A DNA stretch of 64,000 bases from NCBI RefSeq assembly GCF_019049855.1, contig NZ_JAHLSY010000013.1, forward strand, positions 1 through 64,000. Direction: 5' to 3'. Both the position numbers and the translations under genes were made by a program. The notes under the pieces were generated by a model, which did no database searches, was not told the DNA's origin, and saw only the letters and a program-made list of their open reading frames with translations. Positions within the stretch are counted from its first letter, which is position 1; the number at the start of each line of letters is the position of its first letter. Positions 36,060 through 44,532 of this stretch are shown in pieces. The stretch is from Hydrogenophilus thiooxidans (GTDB lineage: Bacteria; Pseudomonadota; Gammaproteobacteria; Burkholderiales; Rhodocyclaceae).

Positions 36060-37919
36060 TCAATATTTCCCGTTTTCCTGCCACAGCTCGGGGGTAAAGC
36101 GCACGACGCGGTTGCGCCCGGTTGCCTTGGCGTGGTAGAGCGCAACGTCGGCGTATTTCACCGCCCGCCAGAAGGCGTCCGAGTCGCTCGGAAAATCGGC
36201 GATTCCCACCGAGAGCGTCTTTTGAATCGTCGTTCCATCGGGAAGGGGAATTGCGCTTGCTTCGAGGTTGCCACGAATCTTATCGGCGACCGCAACCGCC
36301 GCGTCGGCGGGTGTATCTACGAGGATCACCAAAAACTCCTCACCGCCGAAGCGGATCACCCAATCGCTCGAGCGCACCGACTCAAGCAGGAGTTTTGCCA
36401 CAAAGCGGATCACCGCATCGCCAGCGTCATGGCCGAAGGTGTCGTTTACCTGCTTGAAGTAGTCGATGTCGATCATCATGGTCGTGAGGTGGCGCTGCTC
36501 GCGAAGCGTTCGGGCGATGAGGAGTTCGACCGACTCTTCGAGGAAACGGCGGTTCCGTAGCCCCGTCAGGGGATCGCGCAGCGCGCTCTCTTTGAGTTCC
36601 GCCATCAACCGCTTCGATTCCAAAACGGGAGCCGCCTCTTTGAGATAGCGCTCAAACGCTTCAGCCCGCACAAGCGCCGTTTCCCCTGCTGCGCGCGGCA
36701 AACGCCACTGGACAATCGCGCCAACTGCTCCCGAAAAGCGGATGGGAAAGCAGAGATAGCCCCAATCGGGCCGTTCAGGGGTGACCGCTTGTGCGGAGCA
36801 CACGGTTGGGTCGGAGAGCCCATCGACCAGATGTTCGGTGCGATAGGCACGGCAGAGCTCTGGGGATTCGGCGATCGCAGCGACGCAGCCTGGGCAGCAG
36901 CGGGTCAGCGGCTGTCCCTCATCGCCAATGACCCGGATCGCTCCGTTGTGGGGTTCCAGCAGCGTCGTTTCGGGAACGGCAAACCGCTCGCGGCTCAAGT
37001 AGAGGATGCGGCGGTAGATTTCCGCAACTTCGCGATCCTCTTCGATCGACTGCTTGAAGTGGGCGATCGCCGCTAGCGTTGCCACCGCATCAACCCCTGC
37101 CTGCAACTGGTTGTTGTGACGTTGCCGCCAACCGGCGACCCGAGCGATCTGCTCGTTGATCTGCGTCAGAGCACGATCGATCGCATCGAGGAGGCGATTG
37201 ACCTCGCGGGCGATTCGCCCCGTTTCGTCGTTACTTCTCGGATGGATTCGCTGCGTGAATCGCCCCTCGACCCCTTGATGGACCACCTCGGCGATCTCGT
37301 CTGCGGTCTGGGTCACAGGACGCAACAGGCGGTTGAGCAGCCACAGGAGCGAGACCGCGAAAAGAGCAATGACCAGCACGATCGCCATCACCGTGACGAT
37401 TGCGTGCTGGCGCAGGATGTTGAGGTCGATCGTGACCGTGATCGCTCCCAACACCGACCCTTCGGCAACCTGATGGCATTGCAGGCAGTTGGGGGTGCCA
37501 TGGGCCGTGGCGATGTAGGGGATGGTGGCGCGAAAATAGGATTCGGTGAGCGTTTCGACGATCTCGAAGTGGGGGGCACCGGTACGAAGCACTGCCGCTT
37601 CGACCGGATCGGGTTCGCGCTCCCCCTTGCGGGTTTTGCCGAATTGCTCATCGACGAGATGAGAGCGCATCACATAGACATTGCGCAAGTTCTGGACGTC
37701 GCGGAGGCGCTCGAGAAAGCGCGCCCGCTCACCGATCGTGCCAAGTAGCATCGCTTCGGTGAGGTGGACCCGGACGATTTCCGCCGCCGTTTGGGCATGC
37801 GCCGTTGCCGAGGTGAGCGAGTAACTGCGAAAGGCCAACAGGGTGACCGCAGTGAGGACAACCACAAGCGCTGCGGTTGCCGCAAGGTAGAAGGCGCTGA
37901 CTTTGGTTGCAAGGCGCAC
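36060..37919 (-). CDS. Diguanylate cyclase with periplasmic CxxCH (haem c-type) sensor domain
   Basis: The protein has 619 residues. TM1 (~10-32), a periplasmic domain with NCLQCHQV at ~143-148, TM2 (~172-200), HAMP, a cytoplasmic sensor with many cysteines (RCCPGCVAA, PELCRAY, TVCSAQ, YLCF) and a GGDEF domain (FGGEEF ~525) follow in order. The CxxCH in this type of Tll0287-like domain suggests covalent haem c and redox or gas sensing. RSSD five residues before GGEEF is an intact I-site, so the enzyme should make c-di-GMP with feedback. GTG is the start. Its GGAGA ribosome binding site lies in one arm of an inverted repeat (37925-37963). The Cys-rich domain could bind a second metal or Fe-S cluster. 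Confidence 0.85.
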   Translation of the reverse strand: MRLATKVSAFYLAATAALVVVLTAVTLLAFRSYSLTSATAHAQTAAEIVRVHLTEAMLLGTIGERARFLERLRDVQNLRNVYVMRSHLVDEQFGKTRKGEREPDPVEAAVLRTGAPHFEIVETLTESYFRATIPYIATAHGTPNCLQCHQVAEGSVLGAITVTIDLNILRQHAIVTVMAIVLVIALFAVSLLWLLNRLLRPVTQTADEIAEVVHQGVEGRFTQRIHPRSNDETGRIAREVNRLLDAIDRALTQINEQIARVAGWRQRHNNQLQAGVDAVATLAAIAHFKQSIEEDREVAEIYRRILYLSRERFAVPETTLLEPHNGAIRVIGDEGQPLTRCCPGCVAAIAESPELCRAYRTEHLVDGLSDPTVCSAQAVTPERPDWGYLCFPIRFSGAVGAIVQWRLPRAAGETALVRAEAFERYLKEAAPVLESKRLMAELKESALRDPLTGLRNRRFLEESVELLIARTLREQRHLTTMMIDIDYFKQVNDTFGHDAGDAVIRFVAKLLLESVRSSDWVIRFGGEEFLVILVDTPADAAVAVADKIRGNLEASAIPLPDGTTIQKTLSVGIADFPSDSDAFWRAVKYADVALYHAKATGRNRVVRFTPELWQENGKY

Positions 37920-37924
37920 GGCCC

Positions 37925-37963
37925 GTTCTCCACCGTAGTGTGGTTATGGTTATGGCGGAGAAC
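37925..37963 (-). promoter_or_regulatory. Inverted repeat covering the ribosome binding site of the haem-sensor cyclase
   Basis: On the minus strand GTTCTCC (37963-37957) can pair with GGAGAAC (37931-37925), and two further C-G pairs are possible next to it. The 3' arm contains the GGAG Shine-Dalgarno that serves the GTG start at 37919. The loop holds a short tandem repeat (TAACCA-like). The hairpin would hide the ribosome binding site, so translation may be controlled by RNA structure. Confidence 0.45.
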
Positions 37964-37973
37964 TATAGCACAA

Positions 37974-39371
37974 TCACTGGGAGAGCTGGGTGAGGTCGAT
38001 CCCCGGCCACACGGCAGCGAGTGCCTGGGCAAAATCGCGTTGGATCCGGGCAAGCGCCGCTTCGTTCTCCGCTTCAAAGCGCAAAACGAGCACAGGCGTG
38101 GTGTTCGAGGCACGCGCAAGACCAAAGCCGTCGGGATACTCTACCCGTACGCCGTCCAGCGTGATGATTTCGGTTGCGCCGGTAAAGCCCGTGTAGTGCT
38201 GGAGTTTTTCGACGAGCTGGTGCGGTTCCCCTTCGCCCATTTTGATGTTGAGCTCAGGGGTGGCGAGGGAATCGGGCAGGTTTTCCAGGAGGGCGCTGGG
38301 GTTGTCAGCGCGGGAGAGGATCTCCAAGAGGCGGGCTGCCGCGTAGAGTCCATCGTCGAAACCGTACCAGCGCTCTTTGAAGAAGAGGTGGCCACTCATT
38401 TCGCCAGCAAGGAGCGCGCCGCTTGTTTTGAGCTTTTGTTTGATGAACGCGTGGCCCGTTTTCCACATGAGCGGCGTTCCGCCATGGTTGCGGATCCATG
38501 GGGCGAGATGGCGGGTGCATTTGACGTCGTAGAGGATCGTCGCGCCCGGATTGCGCGCCAGGAGATCCGCGGCAAAGAGCATCAATTGCCGATCGGGGAA
38601 GATCACCGCTCCCGATGGGGTGACCACCCCCAGACGGTCACCGTCGCCATCGAACGCCAAACCGAGTTCGACGTCGCCGGAAGTGACCGTCGCGATGAGG
38701 TCGCGGAGGTTTTCGAGTTTTGACGGGTCTGGGTGGTGGTTGGGGAAAGTGCCATCGACGTCACAATAGAGCGGGAGCACGTCGGCGCCGAGCGCGGTAA
38801 GGAGCTGCGGCGCAACCGCCCCAGCTACGCCATTGCCGCAGTCGATCGCGATTTTCATCGGACGCGCCAGGTGCACGTCGCTCGTGATGCGCGCAAGGTA
38901 CGCGGGGACGACGTCGATTTCCCGTTCGGTTGCTGGCTGAGCCGCGACGACCAGATCGTTTTCGTGCAGGCGGCGGCGCAGGTCGGCAATCAGCGGCCCG
39001 TAGAGGGTTTCGCCCGCCAGGACCATTTTGAAGCCGTTGTATTCGGGCGGGTTATGGCTGCCGGTGACCGAAACGCACGAGTGGGTGCCTAGGTGTTCGG
39101 CAGCGAAATAGGTGACGGGGGTTGGAACGGAGCCGATCGTGATGACACCGACGCCAGCGTGCCGGATGCCGCGCGACAGCGCGTCAGCAAGGGCTGGGCC
39201 CGATAACCGGCCGTCGCGACCGATAACGATTTCGGTAACACCGCGCGCGACCGCTTCGCTCCCCAGCGCCCAGCCGATTGCAAATGCGGCCTCCGAGGTC
39301 AGCGTGCGATCGACGATCCCCCGAATGTCATAGGCTTTGAAGATCGACGCGTCTGGGACGAACGGGGTCAT
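37974..39371 (-). CDS. Phosphomannomutase/phosphoglucomutase
   Basis: This 465-residue alpha-phosphohexomutase interconverts sugar 6- and 1-phosphates, supplying precursors for nucleotide sugars (for example GDP-mannose and UDP-glucose). It starts with FKAYDIRG. The phosphoserine loop is VSVTGSHNPPEYNG, the metal loop is AFDGDGDRLGVV, and the sugar-binding and phosphate-binding loops GEMSGHLF and RASNTTP follow. The architecture is that of AlgC/ManB-type bifunctional enzymes. It overlaps the zinc-protein gene upstream by one base (TGATG). It may feed the distant glycan operon in this window. Confidence 0.93.
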   Translation of the reverse strand: MTPFVPDASIFKAYDIRGIVDRTLTSEAAFAIGWALGSEAVARGVTEIVIGRDGRLSGPALADALSRGIRHAGVGVITIGSVPTPVTYFAAEHLGTHSCVSVTGSHNPPEYNGFKMVLAGETLYGPLIADLRRRLHENDLVVAAQPATEREIDVVPAYLARITSDVHLARPMKIAIDCGNGVAGAVAPQLLTALGADVLPLYCDVDGTFPNHHPDPSKLENLRDLIATVTSGDVELGLAFDGDGDRLGVVTPSGAVIFPDRQLMLFAADLLARNPGATILYDVKCTRHLAPWIRNHGGTPLMWKTGHAFIKQKLKTSGALLAGEMSGHLFFKERWYGFDDGLYAAARLLEILSRADNPSALLENLPDSLATPELNIKMGEGEPHQLVEKLQHYTGFTGATEIITLDGVRVEYPDGFGLARASNTTPVLVLRFEAENEAALARIQRDFAQALAAVWPGIDLTQLSQ

Positions 39372-39583
39372 CAGTGGTGGCCTTTCGGGGGTTCGCCAGT
39401 AAAGAGGAATTCGCGGCTGCAGTAGGGGCAGACCGCTTTCCCGCTCGTGACCGGGTCGAGATAGACGCGCGGATGCAGGAGCGCCACCGGTTCATCGGGT
39501 AACGGGCAGCAGAGCGGCAGATCGGCAGCGGTCACGGGGATTTGCCGCTCTTTTCGGACCGAATCGAGAGGGTTTTCGCTCAT
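39371..39583 (-). CDS. Small CHCC zinc-finger domain protein
   Basis: The protein has 70 residues. LCCPLP near the middle, HPRVYL and VCPYCSREF provide the C-H-C-C pattern of the zinc-finger CHCC domain, which is shared with the NDUFS6 subunit of complex I. Such small proteins are common in betaproteobacteria, often between ilvE and a glycosyl or sugar gene, as here. The function is not known. It lies between ilvE (10 bases upstream) and phosphomannomutase (one-base overlap). Confidence 0.85.
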   Translation of the reverse strand: MSENPLDSVRKERQIPVTAADLPLCCPLPDEPVALLHPRVYLDPVTSGKAVCPYCSREFLFTGEPPKGHH

Positions 39584-39593
39584 TTCGGGCTCC

Positions 39594-40514
39594 TTAGACG
39601 TACGCCAGCCAGTGGTCGTATTCGGGGGCGCGGCCGTTTACGATCTCAAAGTAACGCGCTTGAATCTTTTCGGTGATGGGGCCACGGCTGCCCGAGCCGA
39701 TCACACGGTCGTCAAGCTCGCGGATCGGGGTGACTTCGGCGGCAGTGCCGGTGAAAAAGGCTTCATCGGCGATGTAGACGTCGTCGCGGGTCAAACGCCG
39801 CGAAACGAGCGGAATGCCGAGCTCACGCGCGATGTGATGGACGGTGTCGCGGGTGATTCCGGTGAGCGCGCACGCGATCTCAGGTTCGATGAGTTGCCCG
39901 TTCTTCACCAGGAAGAGGTTCTCCCCAGCGCCTTCGGCAACAAAACCCATGGTGTCGAGAAGCAGCGCCTCATCGTACCCTTGGCTGGTGACCTCAAGGT
40001 TGGCGAGGATCGAGTTGGCGTAGGTGCTTGCTACTTTGGCGCGGGGCATCGTGACGTTTACGTGTTGGCGCTGAAACGACGAGGTTTTGACACGAATTCC
40101 TTTTTGCAACCCCTCTTCGCCGAGATAAGCGCCCCATGGCCACGCGGCGATGGCAACGTGCACCTTGGCCCCTCGCGGCGAAACCCCCATCTTTTCCGAG
40201 CCGTAAAAGGCGATGGGACGGATGTAGCACGAGGTGAGGTTGTTGGCGCGCACCACCGCTTTTTGCGCTTCCATCAGCGTTTCCAGCGAGTAGGGGATCG
40301 GCATCAGGTAGATCTTTGCGGAATTGAGGAGCCGTTCGGTGTGTTCGCGTAGGCGAAAGATCGCCGGGCCGCGCTCCGTTTCGTAGGCGCGTAAGCCCTC
40401 GAACACGGCCAGACCGTAGTGGAGCGAGTGGGTGAGTACATGGGTGGTCGCTTCGCGCCAGGGCACAAGTTCGCCGTCGTACCAGATGGTGCCGTCGCGA
40501 TCGGACATCGACAT
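39594..40514 (-). CDS. ilvE: Branched-chain amino acid aminotransferase
   Basis: This 306-residue PLP enzyme of fold type IV makes Ile, Leu and Val from their keto acids. The N-terminus DRDGTIWYDGELVPWREA and the HSLHYGLAVFEGLRAYET block are typical. AKVASTYANSIL holds the PLP lysine region, and GFVAEGAGENLF and ALTGITRDTV contact the cofactor phosphate. GAGGAGC lies eight bases before the ATG. It heads a three-gene operon with the zinc-finger protein and phosphomannomutase. Confidence 0.95.
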   Translation of the reverse strand: MSMSDRDGTIWYDGELVPWREATTHVLTHSLHYGLAVFEGLRAYETERGPAIFRLREHTERLLNSAKIYLMPIPYSLETLMEAQKAVVRANNLTSCYIRPIAFYGSEKMGVSPRGAKVHVAIAAWPWGAYLGEEGLQKGIRVKTSSFQRQHVNVTMPRAKVASTYANSILANLEVTSQGYDEALLLDTMGFVAEGAGENLFLVKNGQLIEPEIACALTGITRDTVHHIARELGIPLVSRRLTRDDVYIADEAFFTGTAAEVTPIRELDDRVIGSGSRGPITEKIQARYFEIVNGRAPEYDHWLAYV

Positions 40515-40589
40515 CGCCGAAGCTCCTCAAGAATGGGTGGTAATCTGCCAATTGTAGCGCAACGTCCGAACGCCAAGAAGGGGGCGGGC

Positions 40590-40994
40590 TTAGACCGTAT
40601 GGAGAATTTTCGCGATGGTGGCGATGAGGCGCGAACGGTCCAACACGCCGATCAACGTCCCATCTTCGACCACCGGATAGGCATGGTAATGGTTTTCGGC
40701 GAATGCCCGCGCGGCATCGAGGAGGGTATCCTCAGCGTCAAGGGTGACCACTGTGCGGTTCATGAAATCACCGACATTGCCGGCCAGTTCGTTGAGGTAC
40801 GCATCGGCAACGAGCGGCTTCAGCAGATCTTTTTCGGAAAAGAACCCGATCAATTTGCCGAAACGGTCGGTCACCGGCGCACCATTCACGCGATGGACGA
40901 CGAGCGCTTCCAGCGCTTCGGTGAGCGCGGTTTCTGGGTGAAAGACGAGCGGATCGCGGCGGACGAAATCGCGGACGTAGAAATCGGTTAGCAT
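40590..40994 (-). CDS. CBS-pair domain protein
   Basis: This 134-residue protein consists of two CBS domains (VRRDPLVFHPETALTEALEA, then MNRTVVTLDAEDTLLDAARA). Such pairs bind adenine nucleotides or SAM and act as energy sensors. AAGGAG precedes the ATG at 40992-40994, which overlaps the end of nqrM by seven bases. It is therefore co-transcribed with nqrM and probably with the nqr operon; nucleotide-linked control of the sodium pump would be an attractive but untested reading. Confidence 0.88.
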   Translation of the reverse strand: MLTDFYVRDFVRRDPLVFHPETALTEALEALVVHRVNGAPVTDRFGKLIGFFSEKDLLKPLVADAYLNELAGNVGDFMNRTVVTLDAEDTLLDAARAFAENHYHAYPVVEDGTLIGVLDRSRLIATIAKILHTV

Positions 40995-41185
40995 GATCGC
41001 TCCTTCTCCTCTTGCGCAGCCGCCTTGCGTGGGCACGGACGGCTGCATCCCCCGTCACAGGAAATGCCAAAACGGCCAAGACCGCCGCAAGAACCTTGGA
41101 GCGCGCGGCGCCCAAAGAGTACGCCAATTGCCGCGAAGAGGATGAAGAGGAGAAACGCGGCAAGGGTAGCGAGAAAGGTATTCAT
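40988..41185 (-). CDS. nqrM: Na+-NQR maturation factor NqrM
   Basis: This 65-residue protein has one N-terminal membrane helix (FLATLAAFLLFILFAAIGVLF), then GSCGGLGRFGISCDGGC with further cysteines. This arrangement is characteristic of NqrM (DUF539), which is required to insert the iron centre between NqrD and NqrE. It follows nqrF by 21 bases, the usual place for this gene. The C-terminal tail is longer and more charged than in Vibrio, as far as I recall. Confidence 0.9.
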   Translation of the reverse strand: MNTFLATLAAFLLFILFAAIGVLFGRRALQGSCGGLGRFGISCDGGCSRPCPRKAAAQEEKERSC

Positions 41186-41206
41186 GCGCCATGCTCCCAG
41201 TGCGAA

Positions 41207-42421
41207 TTAGCCGCCAAAATCGTCAAAGAGGATGTTTTCCCGCTCAACCCCCAGATCGAGGAGCATCCGCGTCACCGCAGCGGTCATCACGGGGGGGCCG
41301 CAGAGGTAGTATTCGCAATCCTCCGGCGCGGGGTGATCTTTGAGGTAGTGTTCGTAGAGCACATTGTGGATGAAACCGGTATAGCCCGTCCAGTTGTCTT
41401 CGGGTTGCGGGTCGGAGAGTGCGATGAACCAGCGGAAATTGGGATATTTTTCCTGCAGCCGGTTGAAGTCGTCGACGTAGAAGAGCTCTTTCTTCGACCG
41501 AGCCCCGTACCAGAAGGTGATCTTGCGCTTGCTGTGTAAACGTTCGAGTTGGTCGAAGATGTGTGAACGCATCGGCGCCATCCCTGCGCCGCCCCCGATG
41601 AAAACCATCTCGTTATCGGTATCACGGGCGAAAAATTCGCCGAACGGACCGGAAATCGTCACCTTGTCACCGGGTTTGAGGCCGAAGATGTACGACGACA
41701 TTTTCCCTGGCGGAAGCCCGGGGCGCGGCGGCGTGGCGATCCGGACGTTGAGCATGATGATCCCTTTTTCGAGGGGATAGTTCGCCATCGAGTAGGCGCG
41801 CACGATCGGCTCGTCCACTTGGGAGACCAGATCGAAGAGCCCCATCTTTTCCCAGTCACTGCGAAAGGGTTCGGGGATATCGAAATCTTTGAAGTGACGG
41901 ACATGAGGCGGTGCTTCGATCTGAATGTAGCCACCGGCGCGGAAATCGACGTTTTCCCCAGGAGGGAGTTCGAGCACCAGCTCTTTGATGAAGGTGGCGA
42001 CGCTGCGGTTGCTCTTGACGGTACATTCCCACTTCTTGACGCCAAAGACCTCTTCCGGCACTTCGATCTTCATCGGTTGTTTGACCGCGACTTGACAGGA
42101 GAGGCGGTAGCCTTCACGCGCCTGCTTTTTGTTGATGTGTGCCGCTTCGGTGGGCAGCAACGCGCCCCCACCTTCGAGCACTTTCACCTTGCACTGGCCG
42201 CACGAACCGCCCCCGCCGCACGCCGAGCTCACAAAGAGCTTCGCGTCGGCAAGCGCGCCAAGGAGTTTACTGCCCACTGGCGCTTCGATGGTTCTTTCCC
42301 CGTTGATTTCGAGGGGAACCGTACCGCTGGCAACCAACCGTTTGCGCGCGGCAAGGATGAACGCCACCAGCGCCAAAACGATCGCTACGAAGAACAATAC
42401 GCCCAAGACGACTTCAATCAT
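41207..42421 (-). CDS. nqrF: Na+-translocating NADH:quinone reductase subunit F
   Basis: This 404-residue subunit is where NADH enters the complex. One N-terminal membrane helix is followed by a plant-type [2Fe-2S] domain ([21 protein letters not shown]). The FAD domain has RAYSMANYP, and the NADH domain has [17 protein letters not shown] and YYLCGPPVM, ending in the family tail NILFDDFGG. All cluster cysteines are present. It is the last gene of nqrABCDE-F and is followed by nqrM. Confidence 0.97.
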   Translation of the reverse strand: MIEVVLGVLFFVAIVLALVAFILAARKRLVASGTVPLEINGERTIEAPVGSKLLGALADAKLFVSSACGGGGSCGQCKVKVLEGGGALLPTEAAHINKKQAREGYRLSCQVAVKQPMKIEVPEEVFGVKKWECTVKSNRSVATFIKELVLELPPGENVDFRAGGYIQIEAPPHVRHFKDFDIPEPFRSDWEKMGLFDLVSQVDEPIVRAYSMANYPLEKGIIMLNVRIATPPRPGLPPGKMSSYIFGLKPGDKVTISGPFGEFFARDTDNEMVFIGGGAGMAPMRSHIFDQLERLHSKRKITFWYGARSKKELFYVDDFNRLQEKYPNFRWFIALSDPQPEDNWTGYTGFIHNVLYEHYLKDHPAPEDCEYYLCGPPVMTAAVTRMLLDLGVERENILFDDFGG

Positions 42422-42441
42422 GAGTCACTTCCGTTCGCGTG

Positions 42442-43047
42442 TCAGAGTTTCAGTCCAGAGAAAGCCATGAAGCCGAGCGCCATCAAGCCAGCGGTCATGA
42501 AGGCGCTGCCCAGCCCTTGGAGACCGGCCGGGATATCGGCGTATTTGAGCTTTTCCCGTACCGCAGCCATCAGCACGATCGCCAACGCCCACCCCAAACC
42601 GGAGCCGACGCCATAGACCACGCTCTCGGCAAAGGTGTAGTCGCGCTCGACCATGAAGAGCGTGCCGCCCAGAATCGCACAGTTCACGGTGATGAGGGGC
42701 AGGAAGATTCCCAGCGCGTTGTAGAGCGCGGGAACGTAGCGGTCCAGAAACATCTCGAGTACCTGCACGGCAGCGGCGATCAGCCCAATGAAGCTCAGAA
42801 AGCCAAGAAACGAGAGGTCGACATCGGGTAGTCCCGCCCAGGCGAGCGCCCCTTCGGCGAGCAGATAGTGGTTGATGAGGTTGTTGAGCGGCACGGTGAG
42901 CGATTGCACCACCACCACCGCAATCCCCAGGCCAATCGCCGTTTCGATCTTTTTCGAAATGGCCAAGAAGGTGCACATCCCCAGGAAGAAGGAGAGCGCC
43001 AGGTTTTCGATGAAGACCGCGGTGATGAAGAGGTTCAGGAGTTCCAT
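42442..43047 (-). CDS. nqrE: Na+-translocating NADH:quinone reductase subunit E
   Basis: This 201-residue integral membrane protein with six helices pairs with the homologous NqrD around the iron centre. [17 protein letters not shown] and [11 protein letters not shown] carry the two conserved cysteines that ligate the iron. It begins one base after the nqrD stop, and 20 bases separate it from nqrF. Length and sequence are typical. Confidence 0.97.
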   Translation of the reverse strand: MELLNLFITAVFIENLALSFFLGMCTFLAISKKIETAIGLGIAVVVVQSLTVPLNNLINHYLLAEGALAWAGLPDVDLSFLGFLSFIGLIAAAVQVLEMFLDRYVPALYNALGIFLPLITVNCAILGGTLFMVERDYTFAESVVYGVGSGLGWALAIVLMAAVREKLKYADIPAGLQGLGSAFMTAGLMALGFMAFSGLKL

Positions 43048-43048
43048 C

Positions 43049-43708
43049 TCACACCCCCTCCGACTGCGGCGCCGGGCGGACGCGGAATTCTGCGGTTTCG
43101 CGCTGTTTCGGTTGCCCGGTGCGCACGGCCCAGATGATGAGTCCGATCAGGAAGAAGGCGCTTGGGGGAAGCAGCAAAAGCCCATTCGGGACGTACCAGC
43201 CGCCGTCGTTCACCGTGAGCAGCACCGGATAGCCAAAGAGCGTGCCAGAGCCGAGGAGTTCGCGGACGAAGCCGACGGTAAGGAGGATCGCGCTATACCC
43301 GAGCCCATTGCCGATACCGTCCCAGAAGCTTGCTACGGGCGGATGGCTCATCGCATAGGCCTCGGCACGTCCCATCACGATGCAGTTGGTAATGATGAGG
43401 CCGACGAAAACCGAGAGTTCTCGGCTGATCTCGAACGCGAAGGCTTTGAGGAACTGGTCGACGACGATCACAAGCGTACTGATGATCGTCATCTGGATGA
43501 TGATGCGGATCGAACCGGGGATATGCTCACGGATCAGGCTGATGAATAGGTTCGAGAATGCGGTCACGAGCGTGAGCGCGATCGCCATCGTGAGCGCGGT
43601 GGACAGTTTCGAGGTGACCGCAAGCGCCGAGCAGATCCCGAGCACCTGCAAGATGATCGGGTTGTTGGCTACGATCGGTTGTGTCAGGGTCTTTTTGATT
43701 TCGCTCAT
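43049..43708 (-). CDS. nqrD: Na+-translocating NADH:quinone reductase subunit D
   Basis: This 219-residue membrane subunit is homologous to Nqr[18 protein letters not shown] and [15 protein letters not shown] contain the iron-ligating cysteines. The true start is the ATG at 43706-43708 ([10 protein letters not shown]), which overlaps the nqrC stop by four bases; the longer open frame upstream lies within nqrC in another frame. The C-terminus ([12 protein letters not shown]) is a short cytoplasmic tail. Confidence 0.96.
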   Translation of the reverse strand: MSEIKKTLTQPIVANNPIILQVLGICSALAVTSKLSTALTMAIALTLVTAFSNLFISLIREHIPGSIRIIIQMTIISTLVIVVDQFLKAFAFEISRELSVFVGLIITNCIVMGRAEAYAMSHPPVASFWDGIGNGLGYSAILLTVGFVRELLGSGTLFGYPVLLTVNDGGWYVPNGLLLLPPSAFFLIGLIIWAVRTGQPKQRETAEFRVRPAPQSEGV

Positions 43709-44532
43709 TGCCCATCCCCCTTGCTTCTCAATGATTGCAGGAAGGGTCCGTACGCGCGTTCGCTCAACCAGAAACGGACGGTTTGATCGACCCCTTTCGA
43801 AGTGAGCGTCGCGCCCGCCAACCCATCGACGGCGAACTGCGCTTCCGGCGTGTTGGGATCGACACGGCCTTTGACGACGTGGATCGCTACCTGACCCTGT
43901 TCGTCGAAAGCTCGTTTGCCGTGCCACAGCGCGCGCCATTTGGGGTTTTCCACCTCGCCGCCCAGACCCGGCGTTTCTGCCTGTTGGTAGAACTTGAGAC
44001 CGCGGATCGTGGTGCCATCCCCTTCCAACGCCAGGAAACCCCACATCGTCGACCAAAGACCGGAGCCGTGGATGGGGAGTACGATCACTGTGACTTTGCC
44101 GTTCGCGTCGCGCTTCAGGTAGACGGGCATCACTTTGGGCTGCCGTTTGATGCGCGCAGGGTCTTCGCTGCGCGCAAGCGGTTGCGACCAGTTGGGGTCA
44201 CGCGCGATTTTTTGCGGGTCAGCGGGTAGGGGCGGCGGCGTATCGAGAACCCGGCCCGTTCCCAGCTCCACCCACACCTGTTCGAGCGACTTGAGGGCTT
44301 CGGCGGGAGAAATCGGGCTGCCTGGCTGCCAAATGCCGGCGACTTCGACGATGTTCTTCGCCCGAAATGCTGCTTGATTGTGCTGTTGCAGTGGGCGCAG
44401 CGCCACGACCGTGGCCGAGACGAGTGCGGCGCAGAAGAAGCAGACGACGAGCGCCACGGCGACGATCTTACGCAGGTCGTCGTTGGGTAGCGCCCAGATC
44501 GCTTTCAGGTTGAAGGTTTCAGAGTTGGACAT
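43705..44532 (-). CDS. nqrC: Na+-translocating NADH:quinone reductase subunit C
   Basis: This 275-residue subunit has one N-terminal helix and a periplasmic FMN-binding domain. [15 protein letters not shown] is the flavinylation motif. The threonine that carries FMN is present, while the usual preceding Ser is Ala (AGAT instead of SGAT). [14 protein letters not shown] and the [15 protein letters not shown] motif are typical. The enzyme ApbE/Ftp, which attaches the FMN, was not found in this window. It overlaps nqrB by 14 bases. Confidence 0.96.
   Translation of the reverse strand: MSNSETFNLKAIWALPNDDLRKIVAVALVVCFFCAALVSATVVALRPLQQHNQAAFRAKNIVEVAGIWQPGSPISPAEALKSLEQVWVELGTGRVLDTPPPLPADPQKIARDPNWSQPLARSEDPARIKRQPKVMPVYLKRDANGKVTVIVLPIHGSGLWSTMWGFLALEGDGTTIRGLKFYQQAETPGLGGEVENPKWRALWHGKRAFDEQGQVAIHVVKGRVDPNTPEAQFAVDGLAGATLTSKGVDQTVRFWLSERAYGPFLQSLRSKGDGQ

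Noticed and set aside
43709-44056. Longer NqrD starting at 44056
   Set aside because: The extra 116 residues are nqrC sequence read in another frame; MSEIKKTL at 43708 gives the conserved NqrD length.
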